64,000 nt of DNA, from positions 1,580,001 to 1,644,000 of the forward strand of contig NC_011761.1 of the NCBI RefSeq assembly GCF_000021485.1. Reading direction: 5' to 3'. Shown piece by piece: positions 18,355-26,982 of this stretch. A model generated the notes under the pieces. It made no database searches, was not told the DNA's origin, and saw nothing but the letters and a program-made list of their open reading frames with translations. How positions within the stretch are numbered: position 1 is the stretch's first letter; each line of letters opens with the position of its first letter. The translations under genes and the position numbers were made by a program. The DNA comes from Acidithiobacillus ferrooxidans ATCC 23270. GTDB taxonomy: Bacteria; Pseudomonadota; Gammaproteobacteria; Acidithiobacillales; Acidithiobacillaceae.

Positions 18355-18429
18355 GCACAGGAGAACCCCGGGGAAAGACTGTGTCATTGGCTATATGAGG
18401 TAGCCTGGAACTGTGATAATCATTCTTCC

Positions 18430-18744
18430 ATGAGCGCTGAACATTTCCGGATTACCGATGATGGCCCAGCCCTGGATGCGCACGAAATGGATGTGCGGGA
18501 TCTGACCCCGGCTTTGCTATCACTGGCAGACGCTTGTGAGGCAGCCAGGCATTGTTTGGTCCGAAGAGCAAAATGGTAGTCAACGTCAAACAAAGCATCG
18601 TTCAAAACCGGCAGTTTTGGTGTAGACTTTACTTTAGCGTCCGGGGTGCTCCAGTCAACAATACACTGGATCCATAGGTCCCCCATCGTGGCATCGGACC
18701 GCGATGGAGTGAAGGGGATGTTCATCCGATTACTTGAAAATTGA
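18430..18744 (+). pseudogene. frameshifted small gene of unknown family
   Basis: Three consecutive frames join into one sensible protein of about 104 residues. Frame 1 (from ATG 18430) gives MSAEHFRITDDGPALDAHEM and DLTPALLSLADACEAARH; frame 2 near 18555-18600 gives FGPKSKMVVNVKQ; frame 3 from about 18600 gives SFKTGSFGVDFTLASGVLQS and DRDGVKGMFIRLLEN, then a stop. Each frame alone is short. At least two indels are needed, so the gene is broken. I recall similar proteins in mobile elements but cannot name the family. Confidence 0.55.
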
Positions 18745-18792
18745 AACCACCATTATTTGTTGCTAACTTGATCAACCATAAGGAGAAACACA

Positions 18793-19209
18793 ATGCATAG
18801 TAAAAGTAATCCTGTTGTTTGGTTTGAAATTTACGTTCAAGACATGGAGCGTGCCAAAAGCTTCTACGAAGCAGTTCTCGCAATCAAGCTGTGTGAAATG
18901 CCCGCTCCGACAGCGGAAATGACTATGGAAATGTGGTCTTTCCCCATGGACAGAGAAACCGGGATGAACACCTACGGCGCCGGAGGCATGCTAGTAAAAA
19001 TGGAAGGCAAATCCTCTGGGGTTGGTGGCACCATGGTATATTTTGGTTGTGAAGACTGTGCTGTTGAAGCGGCACGTGCCGTCTCACATGGCGGTATTTT
19101 GATCAAAGAAAAAACGTCTATCGGTGAACATGGTTTCATCGCTCTTGTTCAGGATACGGAAGGCAACATGATTGGCTTTCATTCAATGGTATGTAAACCT
19201 AGCGAATAA
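18793..19209 (+). CDS. VOC-superfamily (glyoxalase/bleomycin-resistance-like) protein
   Basis: 138 aa with AAGGAG seven bases before the ATG. It has the vicinal-oxygen-chelate pattern: NPVVWFEIYVQDMERAKSFYEAVL at the start, a glycine-rich turn (GMNTYGAGGMLVKMEG) and QDTEGNMIGFHSM at the end. Such proteins range from lyases to antibiotic-binding proteins; the metal ligands are not obvious, so the substrate is unknown. Codon use is more AT-rich than the flanking core genes, consistent with recent transfer into this element. Confidence 0.8.
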   Translation: MHSKSNPVVWFEIYVQDMERAKSFYEAVLAIKLCEMPAPTAEMTMEMWSFPMDRETGMNTYGAGGMLVKMEGKSSGVGGTMVYFGCEDCAVEAARAVSHGGILIKEKTSIGEHGFIALVQDTEGNMIGFHSMVCKPSE

Positions 19210-19361
19210 GGTCAGATTGTGCATAGCTTCCGGTGTCAGGATGTGAACCGTTTGTTGGTCACATTCTGACCGGCCCTCGATCTCGAAACTGGTCTGCTCC
19301 ATCAAGGGGCGAAGCCGGTTGATGATGCGCCGGTGCGGTTCGCTACGGGCAAACGCGTCCG

Positions 19362-19409
19362 GACTGTTGGTCACTAGGTCGGCAGTTCGAGCCTATCCCG
19401 GGGGGCCAA
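19362..19409. repeat. attachment-site repeat (right copy, partial tRNA-Asn)
   Basis: Direct copy of 13319-13366 with four differences, two of them in the anticodon loop (GTTGG in place of GTTAA) and one in the acceptor. There is no 5' half and no promoter, so it is not a tRNA gene. It marks the other end of a tRNA-integrated element of about 6.0 kb. The adjoining stretch 19210-19660 has no gene I can support. Confidence 0.75.
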
Positions 19410-19660
19410 AAGAAACAAGTAGTTAAGCAAATATCGCCTAGCTCCTTTTTGTTTTTCTGGACATTTTCTGGACATCGGGTTTTCTGAAGAGGGATACTGG
19501 ACACCGTCGGCCGTGTTTTTGCTGACAAAGCACTACCGAAGATCATGAGGCTCCCGTGTCCACTATTGTCAGGCCACCTCAATCCCAAGCTGGCGCAGCA
19601 CATGCTTCAAGAACAGCGACAGCACAGCCTGCTTCAAGAATAGGAATGTGATTATAATGG

Positions 19661-20560
19661 TCAATACACTCCTCTCCGAAGCAATACCACTTTTACGGTG
19701 CGCAGCAGGATGACGATGTCGTACCACAGGGACCAGTTCTTCACGTACCACGCATCCAGAGAGGCGCGTTCGGCGAAGGTGGTTTCGGAGCGGCCGCTGG
19801 TCTGCCACAGGCCGGTGATTCCGGGATAGACCTGGCGATAGAGGGCGAACCCGTTGCCGTAGCATTCCAGCTCCCGGTCCAGCAGGGGAGCGCGGGCCCA
19901 TCAGGCTCATTTCGCCTCGGAGCACGTTGAACAACTGGGGGAGTTCATCCAGACTGGTGCGGCGCAGAAAGCGTCCGATGCGCGTCACGCGGGGGTCATC
20001 GCGCAACTTGAAATTGCGCTGATATTCGGCGTGCAACTCGGGATGGCTGGTAAGATATTACCGCAGACGGCTTTCGGCATCGACGACCATGCTGCGGAAC
20101 TTGTAACAGGGAAAGGGCCGCCCGCCCCGCCCCACCGGTTCCTGCACAAAGGCACCGGCCCGCCATCGTCCCGGCGAATCCGCCACGCCAGAAAGAGCAG
20201 CAGGGGCGACAGGAGCAGCACCAGGATGCTGGCCGCCGTTAGGTCAAAGGCCCTCTTGATGATCCGCGGCCCAGGGCGGGCGAGGTTGTCCCGCAAGCGC
20301 AGCATGAAAATCTCGTGGCTGAAAAAGTGCAAAGTTTCCAGCCCGAAGATGGACAGGCCCCGCAAAGGGGGCACAATGGTCAGGTCGGGATAGCGCATGC
20401 CGAGATTCCACACCAGGCTTTCCATGGCCTGCCACTGATCCATTTCCAGCGCCAGCCCCATATGGGGGTTGTCCAGCTCCGCCATGGTCTGCAGCGCGCG
20501 GCAACCCAGCATCCCGCCTTGTATCTGCGCGCCTTCCGCGACCAGTATTCTATCCCTTAC
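19661..20560 (-). pseudogene. WbaP-type undecaprenyl-phosphate sugar phosphotransferase, decayed
   Basis: Reading across frames reconstructs the central and C-terminal parts of a polyprenyl-phosphate hexose-1-phosphate transferase. One frame gives ILVAEGAQIQGGMLGCRALQ and PRIIKRAFDLTAASILVLLL; the next RGGRPFPCYKFRSMVVDAES; then [20 protein letters not shown] and [20 protein letters not shown]; and finally [20 protein letters not shown] and [14 protein letters not shown] before a stop at 19661. At least three frameshifts (near 20145, 20065 and 19893) are required and the N-terminal membrane half is missing. The intact enzyme would start exopolysaccharide or O-antigen repeat-unit assembly on the inner membrane. 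Confidence 0.85.
20489..20523. repeat. 35-bp exact repeat, copy 2
   Basis: Identical to 17082-17116, here inside the decayed sugar-transferase gene, where it encodes QGGMLGCRALQ on the minus strand. Confidence 0.85.
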
Positions 20561-20733
20561 CCACTTGAAACAGCGAGGAACCTCATCATATTGAATTGTA
20601 AATAATTATACTTCAATAGGTTGGGTCCGACAGACTGCTGGGGAATTGAAAAGTTCCACAGAATCATGATTAGTCTATAATTGCCTTAGTAATTTATTTA
20701 CATGATCTTCTGCCGAAGGAAGGGGGTAGCGCT

Positions 20734-20940
20734 ATGAACGAGAGCAAAAAAGTGATTCAGGCCGATATGGATCTGTGCGTACTCGCCGGGAACATGGGTC
20801 CGGAAACCGATAAGAAGTTGGCGGCCGCCATGCTGGAAACGCTTCTCGAAAAGGGCTATAGCGGCAAACGTATCTGTGATGTCCCCATACAGGAATGGAA
20901 AAAACTCCGCGATGAATCCATCCCCATAAGCGAAACATGA
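20734..20940 (+). CDS. small hypothetical protein
   Basis: 68 aa, hydrophilic, predicted mostly helical (TDKKLAAAMLETLLEKGYSG). GGAAGGGGG lies about eight bases before the ATG. No family is recognised. An inverted repeat GATCTTT-N6-AAAGATC follows at 20951-20970 and may help end transcription, although no T-run follows it. Confidence 0.5.
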   Translation: MNESKKVIQADMDLCVLAGNMGPETDKKLAAAMLETLLEKGYSGKRICDVPIQEWKKLRDESIPISET

Positions 20941-20974
20941 TAACAGAGTGATCTTTTAACAGAAAGATCGACCC

Positions 20975-21210
20975 ATGAATGTAGAAGCGTCGCCGGCTCG
21001 AATGCCGAGCCTTGGATGCATCGCCAGAGGGGTATGCGTCTGCACCCGCAGTCCGCTCCATGAAGGGCGGATACAAGCTGTTCCGGGGGATGCCCGGCCG
21101 ATGCTAGGATCATGCTGGTGGGCGAGGCGCCCGGAAGCATGGAAGAGAGGCTGGGCCGGCCATTTGTCAGTCATGCGGGCAAGGTATTGAATGCGGTATT
21201 GGATGAGGAA
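20975..21210 (+). pseudogene. family 4 uracil-DNA glycosylase, truncated and frameshifted
   Basis: From about 21040 one frame reads CTRSPLHEGRIQAVPGDARP, matching the iron-sulfur Cys and loop region of type 4 UDGs. The next frame, from 21103, reads RIMLVGEAPGSMEERLGRPF and VSHAGKVLNAVL, which is active-site motif A (GEAPG) and the following helix. The shift between the two, the lack of an N-terminal Cys pair and the loss of everything after VLNAVL show that the gene is dead. It sits directly upstream of the transketolase gene. Confidence 0.7.
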
Positions 21211-21310
21211 ATTCCCGTTGGCGCAGTATCCTGGTCGAAGACCTGCAAAGGCTGCGCCGCTTGTTTGAGGAAGACCATTGCCGCCACTCTTGACATAATG
21301 GAGGAATCCC

Positions 21311-23341
21311 ATGACAACTCCAACAGCCCCCTTTGGGGGGGAATACACATCCATTGATCAGCTTTCTATCAATACGATTCGCACGCTGGCTATGGACGCT
21401 GTGCAACAGGCCGATTCAGGGCATCCAGGGACGCCCATGGCGTTGGCTCCAGCCGGCTACGTGCTATGGACGCGATTCCTTCGACACCATCCGTGCAATC
21501 CCATGTGGTTCAACCGGGACCGCTTCGTCTTATCGGCTGGGCATGCCTCCATGCTGCTGTATGCCTTACTCCATCTCAGCGGATATGACCTTTCACTCGA
21601 AGAAATCCGGCATTTTCGTCAATGGGGCAGCAAGACTCCCGGACATCCGGAATACGGCCTCACTCCAGGGGTAGAAACCACCACTGGCCCTCTTGGTCAG
21701 GGCCTGATGAACGCGGTGGGCATGGCCATGGCCGAGGCCCATTTGGCAGCCCGCTTCAACCGGCCGGGATATGAAATCATCAATCACCAGACCTACGTTT
21801 TTTGTAGTGACGGCGATCTCATGGAGGGGGCATCCCACGAAGCCGCTTCCCTGGCTGGGCATTTAGCTTTGGGCAAACTGATCGTGCTCTATGACGACAA
21901 CCACATTACCATCGAAGGGAGTACGGCACTGGCCTTTTCCGACGACGTCGCCCGGCGTTTCGACGCTTACCATTGGCATGTCCAAAACCTGGGCGAGGCG
22001 GCGAATGAGCTCGACACATTGGAGAACGCCTTCCGTAATGCGCAGCAGGAAAGCAATCAGCCCTCCTTGATCATCGTCCGGTCTCATATCGCCTATGGCG
22101 CCCCTCATGCCCAGGATACCGCCAAGGCCCATGGAGCCCCGTTGGGGGAAGCGGAGATTCGTGCCACGAAAGCGTTCTATGGATGGCCACCGGACGCCGG
22201 ATTCCTCGTCCCGGATCCGGTGTTAATGCATATGCGTCAGGCTCAGGAGCGCGGGGCGGATCTGGAATCGGCATGGAATCGGAAATTCGAAGCCTATCAG
22301 AAGGATTACCCCCAGGAGGGCGCCCATCTGATAGCGGCCATGGCGGGGGAGCTTCCTGAAGGTTGGGACGAGAACATTCCCCACTTTACTCCTGAGGATG
22401 GCCCCATGGCGACTCGGGTGGCCTCCGAGAAGACTTTGAACGCTTTTGCCGATAAGGTTCCCTGGTTGATGGGCGGTAGCGGAGATCTGGCGCCGTCCAC
22501 CAATACCCGGATCGCCAGTTCCGGGGATTTTGAAAAAGACGGTTACAAAAATCGCAACATTCACTGGGGGGTGCGCGAGCACGTCATGTGTGCCGCCTGT
22601 TCCGGTATGGCGCTCCATGGCGGGATTCGCCCTTATGGCGCAAGTTTTCTGATCTTCACCGACTATGCGCGGCCGGCCATCCGTCTCGCCGCCATGATGA
22701 GGCTGCCCGTGATTTACGTGATGACCCACGATTCCATCGGTCTCGGGGAAGATGGACCGACGCATCAACCGATAGAACATCTGGCGTCGTTCCGCGCCAT
22801 GCCCAATCTGTGCGTAATCCGTCCAGCCGATGCCAACGAGGCGGCCTATGCGTGGCGTGCGGCCATCATCCGCCGGGACGGGCCTACGATGCTCGTCCTT
22901 ACGCGGCAATCCCTTCCCGTATGGGACCGCAGCCTTCTCGGTGAGGCCAGAGGGAGCATGCAGGGGGCCTATGTGCTGTCCCGAGAACGGGGCGGTCGCC
23001 CTCATATTCTTCTCCTAGCCAGCGGTTCCGAGGTGCAGCTCGTTCTGCAAGCCCAGGCCAAACTATACGAGCGAGGAATAGATGCCCGGGTGGTCAGCAT
23101 GCCCAGCTGGGAGCTGTTCCGCGCCCAGCCAGCGGCTTACCGGGATACGGTGCTCCCACGAGATATCAAAGTCCGGCTCGCCGTAGAGGCTGCGGCATCC
23201 CTGGGGTGGTGCGAATGGGTGGGAGAGGGCGCCACCATAGGCCTGAGCCGCTTCGGCGCCAGTGCACCCTATCCAGAAAATTTCCGCCATCTGGGATTCA
23301 CCGTGGATAATGTGGTACAGGAAGCCCAACGGCTATTATAA
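21311..23341 (+). CDS. tkt: transketolase
   Basis: 676 aa, a full-length thiamine-diphosphate enzyme exchanging two-carbon ketol units in the Calvin and pentose-phosphate cycles. Seen are [19 protein letters not shown] at residue 35, the cofactor motif [20 protein letters not shown] near 160, and the pyrimidine-domain motif [20 protein letters not shown] near 475. SD GGAGGAA precedes the ATG. It stands alone behind a broken glycosylase gene; whether it belongs to the CO2-fixation set of this organism cannot be told from here. Confidence 0.96.
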   Translation: MTTPTAPFGGEYTSIDQLSINTIRTLAMDAVQQADSGHPGTPMALAPAGYVLWTRFLRHHPCNPMWFNRDRFVLSAGHASMLLYALLHLSGYDLSLEEIRHFRQWGSKTPGHPEYGLTPGVETTTGPLGQGLMNAVGMAMAEAHLAARFNRPGYEIINHQTYVFCSDGDLMEGASHEAASLAGHLALGKLIVLYDDNHITIEGSTALAFSDDVARRFDAYHWHVQNLGEAANELDTLENAFRNAQQESNQPSLIIVRSHIAYGAPHAQDTAKAHGAPLGEAEIRATKAFYGWPPDAGFLVPDPVLMHMRQAQERGADLESAWNRKFEAYQKDYPQEGAHLIAAMAGELPEGWDENIPHFTPEDGPMATRVASEKTLNAFADKVPWLMGGSGDLAPSTNTRIASSGDFEKDGYKNRNIHWGVREHVMCAACSGMALHGGIRPYGASFLIFTDYARPAIRLAAMMRLPVIYVMTHDSIGLGEDGPTHQPIEHLASFRAMPNLCVIRPADANEAAYAWRAAIIRRDGPTMLVLTRQSLPVWDRSLLGEARGSMQGAYVLSRERGGRPHILLLASGSEVQLVLQAQAKLYERGIDARVVSMPSWELFRAQPAAYRDTVLPRDIKVRLAVEAAASLGWCEWVGEGATIGLSRFGASAPYPENFRHLGFTVDNVVQEAQRLL

Positions 23342-23523
23342 CGCAGCCGAGTCGCGGGATAGGTATAAAATCTCTTCGTTAATCGGCATGAAGTTATGAT
23401 TAAGGCATCTTTTATACGCCGTGATGATCGGTTTTGACGGATTTTTGGAAATGGGGCGAGCGCAATCCCGCCCGAGCTGGGCGTTGAAGGCGTTTCCGGG
23501 GCGTATGTTTAGGGGGGTATCCA

Positions 23524-24144
23524 ATGACCCATGTGGTTACAGAAGCCTGTATTCTCTGTAAGTATACCGATTGCGTCACGGTATGCCCGGTGGATTGCTT
23601 CCACGAGGGCCCCAACTTTTTGGCCATCGATCCGGACGAATGCATCGATTGCACCCTCTGTGTGTCCGAATGCCCGGTAGACGCCATCTTCCGCGACGTG
23701 GATTTGCCGAACGGCATGGAGGAATATCCGGAACTCAACGCGCGCCTGGCACGCCGCTGGCCCGTCATCATCCAAAAAAAGCCTGCCCTGCCCGATGCCG
23801 AGCAATGGCGGCATGTGCGGGATAAACGCCTATCTCTGGACATCGGGGAAGGCGGGGCGGAATCGCCCCTGCCCGAGCCGCCCGTGCCCCTAAAGGAATA
23901 CCAGCGCACACCGGAGTTTACCGACGCCGACACCCCCGCCGGTCTGCTCCATGGTCACCGCACCAAAGCCGGGGTCTGGGGGCGCATCGTGCTCCTGGAA
24001 GGGAACTTGCGATATTGCCTGGAAGACGGCAGCGCCCGCGCATGGATCCTGAGCCCGGCACGGCCTGCCTGGATACCGCCCGATCTGCCGCACCGGGTGG
24101 AATTCCTGGGCCCAGCACGTTTCTACGTAAGCTTTTGGCGCTGA
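23524..24144 (+). CDS. 7Fe ferredoxin fused to a TehB-like cupin domain (DUF1971)
   Basis: 206 aa in two clear parts. Residues 1-100 are an FdxA-type ferredoxin with nine Cys (9, 12, 17, 21, 25, 40, 43, 46, 50) in the spacing of a [3Fe-4S]+[4Fe-4S] protein, including the usual tail [19 protein letters not shown]. After an acidic Pro-rich linker, residues 125-206 match the small cupin found as the N-terminal domain of some TehB proteins ([57 protein letters not shown]). FdxA alone is about 107-112 aa, so the extension is a genuine fusion in a single uninterrupted frame. A TehA-type gene follows two genes later, so the fused cupin probably belongs to the same function. Confidence 0.88.
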   Translation: MTHVVTEACILCKYTDCVTVCPVDCFHEGPNFLAIDPDECIDCTLCVSECPVDAIFRDVDLPNGMEEYPELNARLARRWPVIIQKKPALPDAEQWRHVRDKRLSLDIGEGGAESPLPEPPVPLKEYQRTPEFTDADTPAGLLHGHRTKAGVWGRIVLLEGNLRYCLEDGSARAWILSPARPAWIPPDLPHRVEFLGPARFYVSFWR

Positions 24145-24153
24145 GGAGGTCTC

Positions 24154-24393
24154 ATGAAAAAGCCGCCGGCACCACGCTTTGCCGTGGGCGATCACGTTAC
24201 CTGGAACTCGGAAGCCGGCAGGGTGACGGGGCGGATCATTGCCATCCACGAGCAGGATTTTCCGGTCCACGGCTATACCCACCATGCGAGCCCGGAAGAC
24301 CCGCAATACGCCATCCAAAGCGACAAAAGTCGCCATGTGGCTTACCATAAGGGCGGTATCCTGCGTCTCGCTGAGGGAGGATCGCAGGGCTGA
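24154..24393 (+). CDS. HVA1/DUF2945-type tudor-like small protein
   Basis: 79 aa, nine bases behind the ferredoxin-cupin gene with GAGGAGG before the ATG. It shows the pattern of the hypervirulence-associated TUDOR family: FAVGDHVTWNSEAGRVTGRI, then DPQYAIQSDKSRHVAYHKGG. It is a soluble beta-barrel fold of unknown role. Its place inside the ferredoxin-cupin/TehA operon suggests a role in the same response. Confidence 0.75.
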   Translation: MKKPPAPRFAVGDHVTWNSEAGRVTGRIIAIHEQDFPVHGYTHHASPEDPQYAIQSDKSRHVAYHKGGILRLAEGGSQG

Positions 24394-24424
24394 TCGTCCA
24401 GGCGTTACTGAGGAGGCAGCCGAC

Positions 24425-25513
24425 ATGAAAAGGAATCGGACCGGTCTGCCCCGTCTGGTAGACTCCGCCGCCGAGAACTTGGCTCCTGCCTATTTCGCTT
24501 TGGTGATGGCCACGGGTGCTGTCTCCTTGGCGGCCCAGGCGGTGGACTATTCTTTCCTCGCCCGGTCGCTCTTCTGGCTCAACGGAATATTCTACGTGGT
24601 TTTATGGTTCCTGACTGCCTGGCGCATGCTGCGCTTCGGCCGGCGGATGGGGGTGGATTTCAAGGATTACCAGCGCGGCCCAGGTTTCTTTTCCGTGGTG
24701 GCCGGATCCGCCATTCTCGGCACCCAGTTCGTCCTTTTGGCGAACGAGGAGAAAAAGGGGATGCTGCTCTGGGGGCTTGCCATGGCCCTTTGGCTGATAC
24801 TGAACTACGGCATCTTCACGGCCTTCACCATCCGGAAACATAAGCCTTCTCTGGATGAGGGCATCACCGGTACCTGGTTTTTGGCAGTGGTTGCCGCCCA
24901 GTCCCTCGCCGTGCTCGCTGCTGTTCTGGATGCGCACTGGGGCCCCGTGCATTGGCTGGAATTCAACTTCATTGCCCTCTCCCTGTGGCTCTGGGGCGGC
25001 ATGCTCTATATCTGGATCGTGGTGCTTGTCTTTTATCGTTACACTTTCTTCCTTTTTTCGGCTGAGGATCTGGTGCCGCCGTACTGGATCAACATGGGGG
25101 CCATGGCCATTTCCACCCTGGCGGGCTCCCTACTCATCGTCAACGCCGCCAAGGCGCCCTATCTCCATTCCCTTCTCCCCTTTCTGAAAGGCTTTACGGT
25201 CTTTTACTGGGCCACAGGGAGTTGGTGGATCCCGCTATTGATTGCCTTGGAGTTCTGGCGTCACGGGGTCAAGAGGCTTCCCGTGCGTTACGATCCTCTC
25301 TACTGGGGCGTCGTCTTCCCCCTCGGTATGTACAGCCTATGCACGCTCCATATGGCGCAGAGCATGGATCTGCCCTTTTTACTCCCTCTCGGGCATGTCT
25401 TCCTCTATCTGGCTCTGCTCGCTTGGGTGATCACCCTGGCCGGAATGATCCATCATTGGGGGCTGGGTCTACGCGCCGGGACGAAGACCAGGATTCACCG
25501 CCCTCTGCCATGA
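24425..25513 (+). CDS. tehA: TehA/SLAC1 (TDT family) transporter
   Basis: 362 aa from the ATG at 24425 (GAGGAGG nine bases upstream); the frame is open further upstream, but only over the preceding gene. It has ten hydrophobic helices, starting NLAPAYFALVMATGAVSLAAQ and including FNFIALSLWLWGGMLYIWIV and GFTVFYWATGSWWIPLLIAL, the layout of TehA/SLAC1 anion channels and TDT dicarboxylate transporters. TehA confers tellurite resistance in E. coli when overexpressed. A TehB-like cupin encoded two genes upstream supports an oxyanion or stress role over C4-dicarboxylate uptake. Confidence 0.85.
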   Translation: MKRNRTGLPRLVDSAAENLAPAYFALVMATGAVSLAAQAVDYSFLARSLFWLNGIFYVVLWFLTAWRMLRFGRRMGVDFKDYQRGPGFFSVVAGSAILGTQFVLLANEEKKGMLLWGLAMALWLILNYGIFTAFTIRKHKPSLDEGITGTWFLAVVAAQSLAVLAAVLDAHWGPVHWLEFNFIALSLWLWGGMLYIWIVVLVFYRYTFFLFSAEDLVPPYWINMGAMAISTLAGSLLIVNAAKAPYLHSLLPFLKGFTVFYWATGSWWIPLLIALEFWRHGVKRLPVRYDPLYWGVVFPLGMYSLCTLHMAQSMDLPFLLPLGHVFLYLALLAWVITLAGMIHHWGLGLRAGTKTRIHRPLP

Positions 25514-25621
25514 GGCCGTTGGCCTCGGGACGGAATCCTGCCCACCATCCGCGCCTGCCCAGGCGCCCATAAAGTTCAGGAACCCACCTGGATCAGCAAT
25601 CAGGAAAGCATTTCCCTGATC

Positions 25622-25798
25622 GTGGCGGATTCGGCGGCGACGGGGCGGACGGAGTGTCTCCTGAGCTTTTGTGGAGAGCCCTTCATGGCTCGCAGTACGG
25701 AACGGAGCGTGCCGCGTTATATCTTCCACATCCAGGGGCATTCGGAGCTGATCAGCCGCTTTCTGGAAATTCTGCGCAATTACCGCCTGTCCGCCTGA
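25622..25798 (+). CDS. possible small protein or gene remnant
   Basis: The frame is open from 25514, directly after tehA, to a stop at 25796-25798 and reads sensibly (WISNQESISLIVADSAATGR, RYIFHIQGHSELISRFLEIL). The first usable start is GTG at 25622 (58 aa), yet coding-like sequence begins earlier. Either the start is unusual or the 5' end is lost. It overlaps the end of the convergent alkA gene by 19 bp. Confidence 0.3.
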   Translation: MADSAATGRTECLLSFCGEPFMARSTERSVPRYIFHIQGHSELISRFLEILRNYRLSA

Positions 25799-26748
25799 TC
25801 CGATTGGGACAGCGGCAGTTCATCGCCGGGGTTCCACATACGGCCCTCGCCTTCCAGTCGCCGCATCAACAACAGAAAATATACCATGCCGGCGTAGGGC
25901 TGCCATGGCCGGAGCCGGTGGGCGACCTGGGCATAATCCAAGCTGCCGTTTTCCTCCAGCCAGCGGGCCAGGGCCTTGCGCGCCCCCACGTCGTCACCGG
26001 GGAAAACGTCCAGACGCCCCAGGGTGCGCAGCAGGACGTACTCCGCCGACCAGCGGCCGATGCCGCGCAAACGCAGCAGACGCTGCACGGCTGCGGCGTT
26101 GGGCAAATGCTGCCAGTCTTCACGCTCCAGTCCGCCGACCGCCGCTTCTTCCGCCAGCGCGCGCAAGGCGGTCACCTTCTGGCCGCTGAAGCCTAGACCA
26201 CGCAGGGCCGTCACCTCCTGCCGCAGCAGAGAGCCAGGATCCGGAAAAGGGTACACCTGGTCCATTTCTCCCACCCCCTCCCTGCAGAGCTCCGAGAGTC
26301 GGTTGAGGAGAGTGATACCCAGATGCAGACTCAGTTGCTGGCAGGCGACGGCATTGACCATGCCCTCGAAGAGGGATGGGAAACGGGGTGGTCGGAGGCC
26401 TCGGTAGCGCGCCTCCAAGGACGCGAGACGAGGATCTCCAGCGGCTACCACGTAAAAGGGGCCAAGATCCCGATCCAGGCTTAGCATCCAGGTGAGTTGC
26501 GCGCGGACCCAGGAGACGGTCCGCTCGTCCTGGGGGCCTTCGTAGATTTCTCCTTCCAGAAACGGATCGGGATCGCCCTTCGTCTGCCAGAGCCGGACTT
26601 TCAGCCAGTCGTCCCCATAGCGCCAGACGCGCCGATAGGTTTCGCTCTCCCAGCCATCCATCCTGTTATGGGCTTGACGGCGCAGCGCCCAGACCGTGAG
26701 ATCCAAACGAAAGGGCGGTCGCGGGCTGAGGCGGAAGTAGTATCCCAT
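25780..26748 (-). CDS. AlkA-type DNA-3-methyladenine glycosylase (HhH-GPD)
   Basis: 322 aa. The C-terminal HhH-GPD domain is clear: VACQQLSLHLGITLLNRLSE, the hairpin LRLRGIGRWSAEYVLLRTLG, and the catalytic Asp segment DVFPGDDVGARKAL. The N-terminal 110 residues resemble the AlkA N-terminal fold. It excises alkylated bases in base-excision repair. The ATG follows directly on the stop of the AhpD-like remnant. Confidence 0.85.
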   Translation of the reverse strand: MGYYFRLSPRPPFRLDLTVWALRRQAHNRMDGWESETYRRVWRYGDDWLKVRLWQTKGDPDPFLEGEIYEGPQDERTVSWVRAQLTWMLSLDRDLGPFYVVAAGDPRLASLEARYRGLRPPRFPSLFEGMVNAVACQQLSLHLGITLLNRLSELCREGVGEMDQVYPFPDPGSLLRQEVTALRGLGFSGQKVTALRALAEEAAVGGLEREDWQHLPNAAAVQRLLRLRGIGRWSAEYVLLRTLGRLDVFPGDDVGARKALARWLEENGSLDYAQVAHRLRPWQPYAGMVYFLLLMRRLEGEGRMWNPGDELPLSQSDQADRR

Positions 26749-26982
26749 CTATCGGTCCAGATCCGGCCGGTAGCTGCCGGCAGGGGTGCGGAAGGCAATG
26801 GCCAGGCGGTTCCAGGCGTTGATGGCCACTATGGCCAAGGTCAGATCCACCAGTTCCTTCTCCTCGAAATAACGGCGAACGTTTTCATGGAGCGCGTTCC
26901 TCATCAAGCGTCCCTCCTGCTCCATCAGGATGATGCCGGGCAAGTGCGCGAGGTTCAGATCCCGTATTCTGCTCAGGCTCAA
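26749..26982 (-). pseudogene. AhpD/carboxymuconolactone decarboxylase C-terminal remnant
   Basis: Only the last helices of an AhpD-like alkylhydroperoxidase survive (YFEEKELVDLTLAIVAINAW, NRLAIAFRTPAGSY). The family is about 150 aa with a CxxC redox pair in the first half. Here the first 35 residues do not resemble it and no Cys is present. It is immediately upstream of the AlkA-type gene. Confidence 0.6.

Noticed and set aside
19183-19374. 63-codon minus-strand frame overlapping the VOC gene end and the att repeat
   Set aside because: Starts inside the att repeat, has no ribosome site and overlaps a better gene; it might be a relic but cannot be supported.
19362-19409. Second tRNA-Asn gene
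   Set aside because: Only the 3' part is present; no D arm, no 5' acceptor strand and no promoter, so it is an att copy.
20951-20970. GATCTTT-N6-AAAGATC as a terminator
   Set aside because: A short AT-rich stem without a T-run; at most a weak transcription end.
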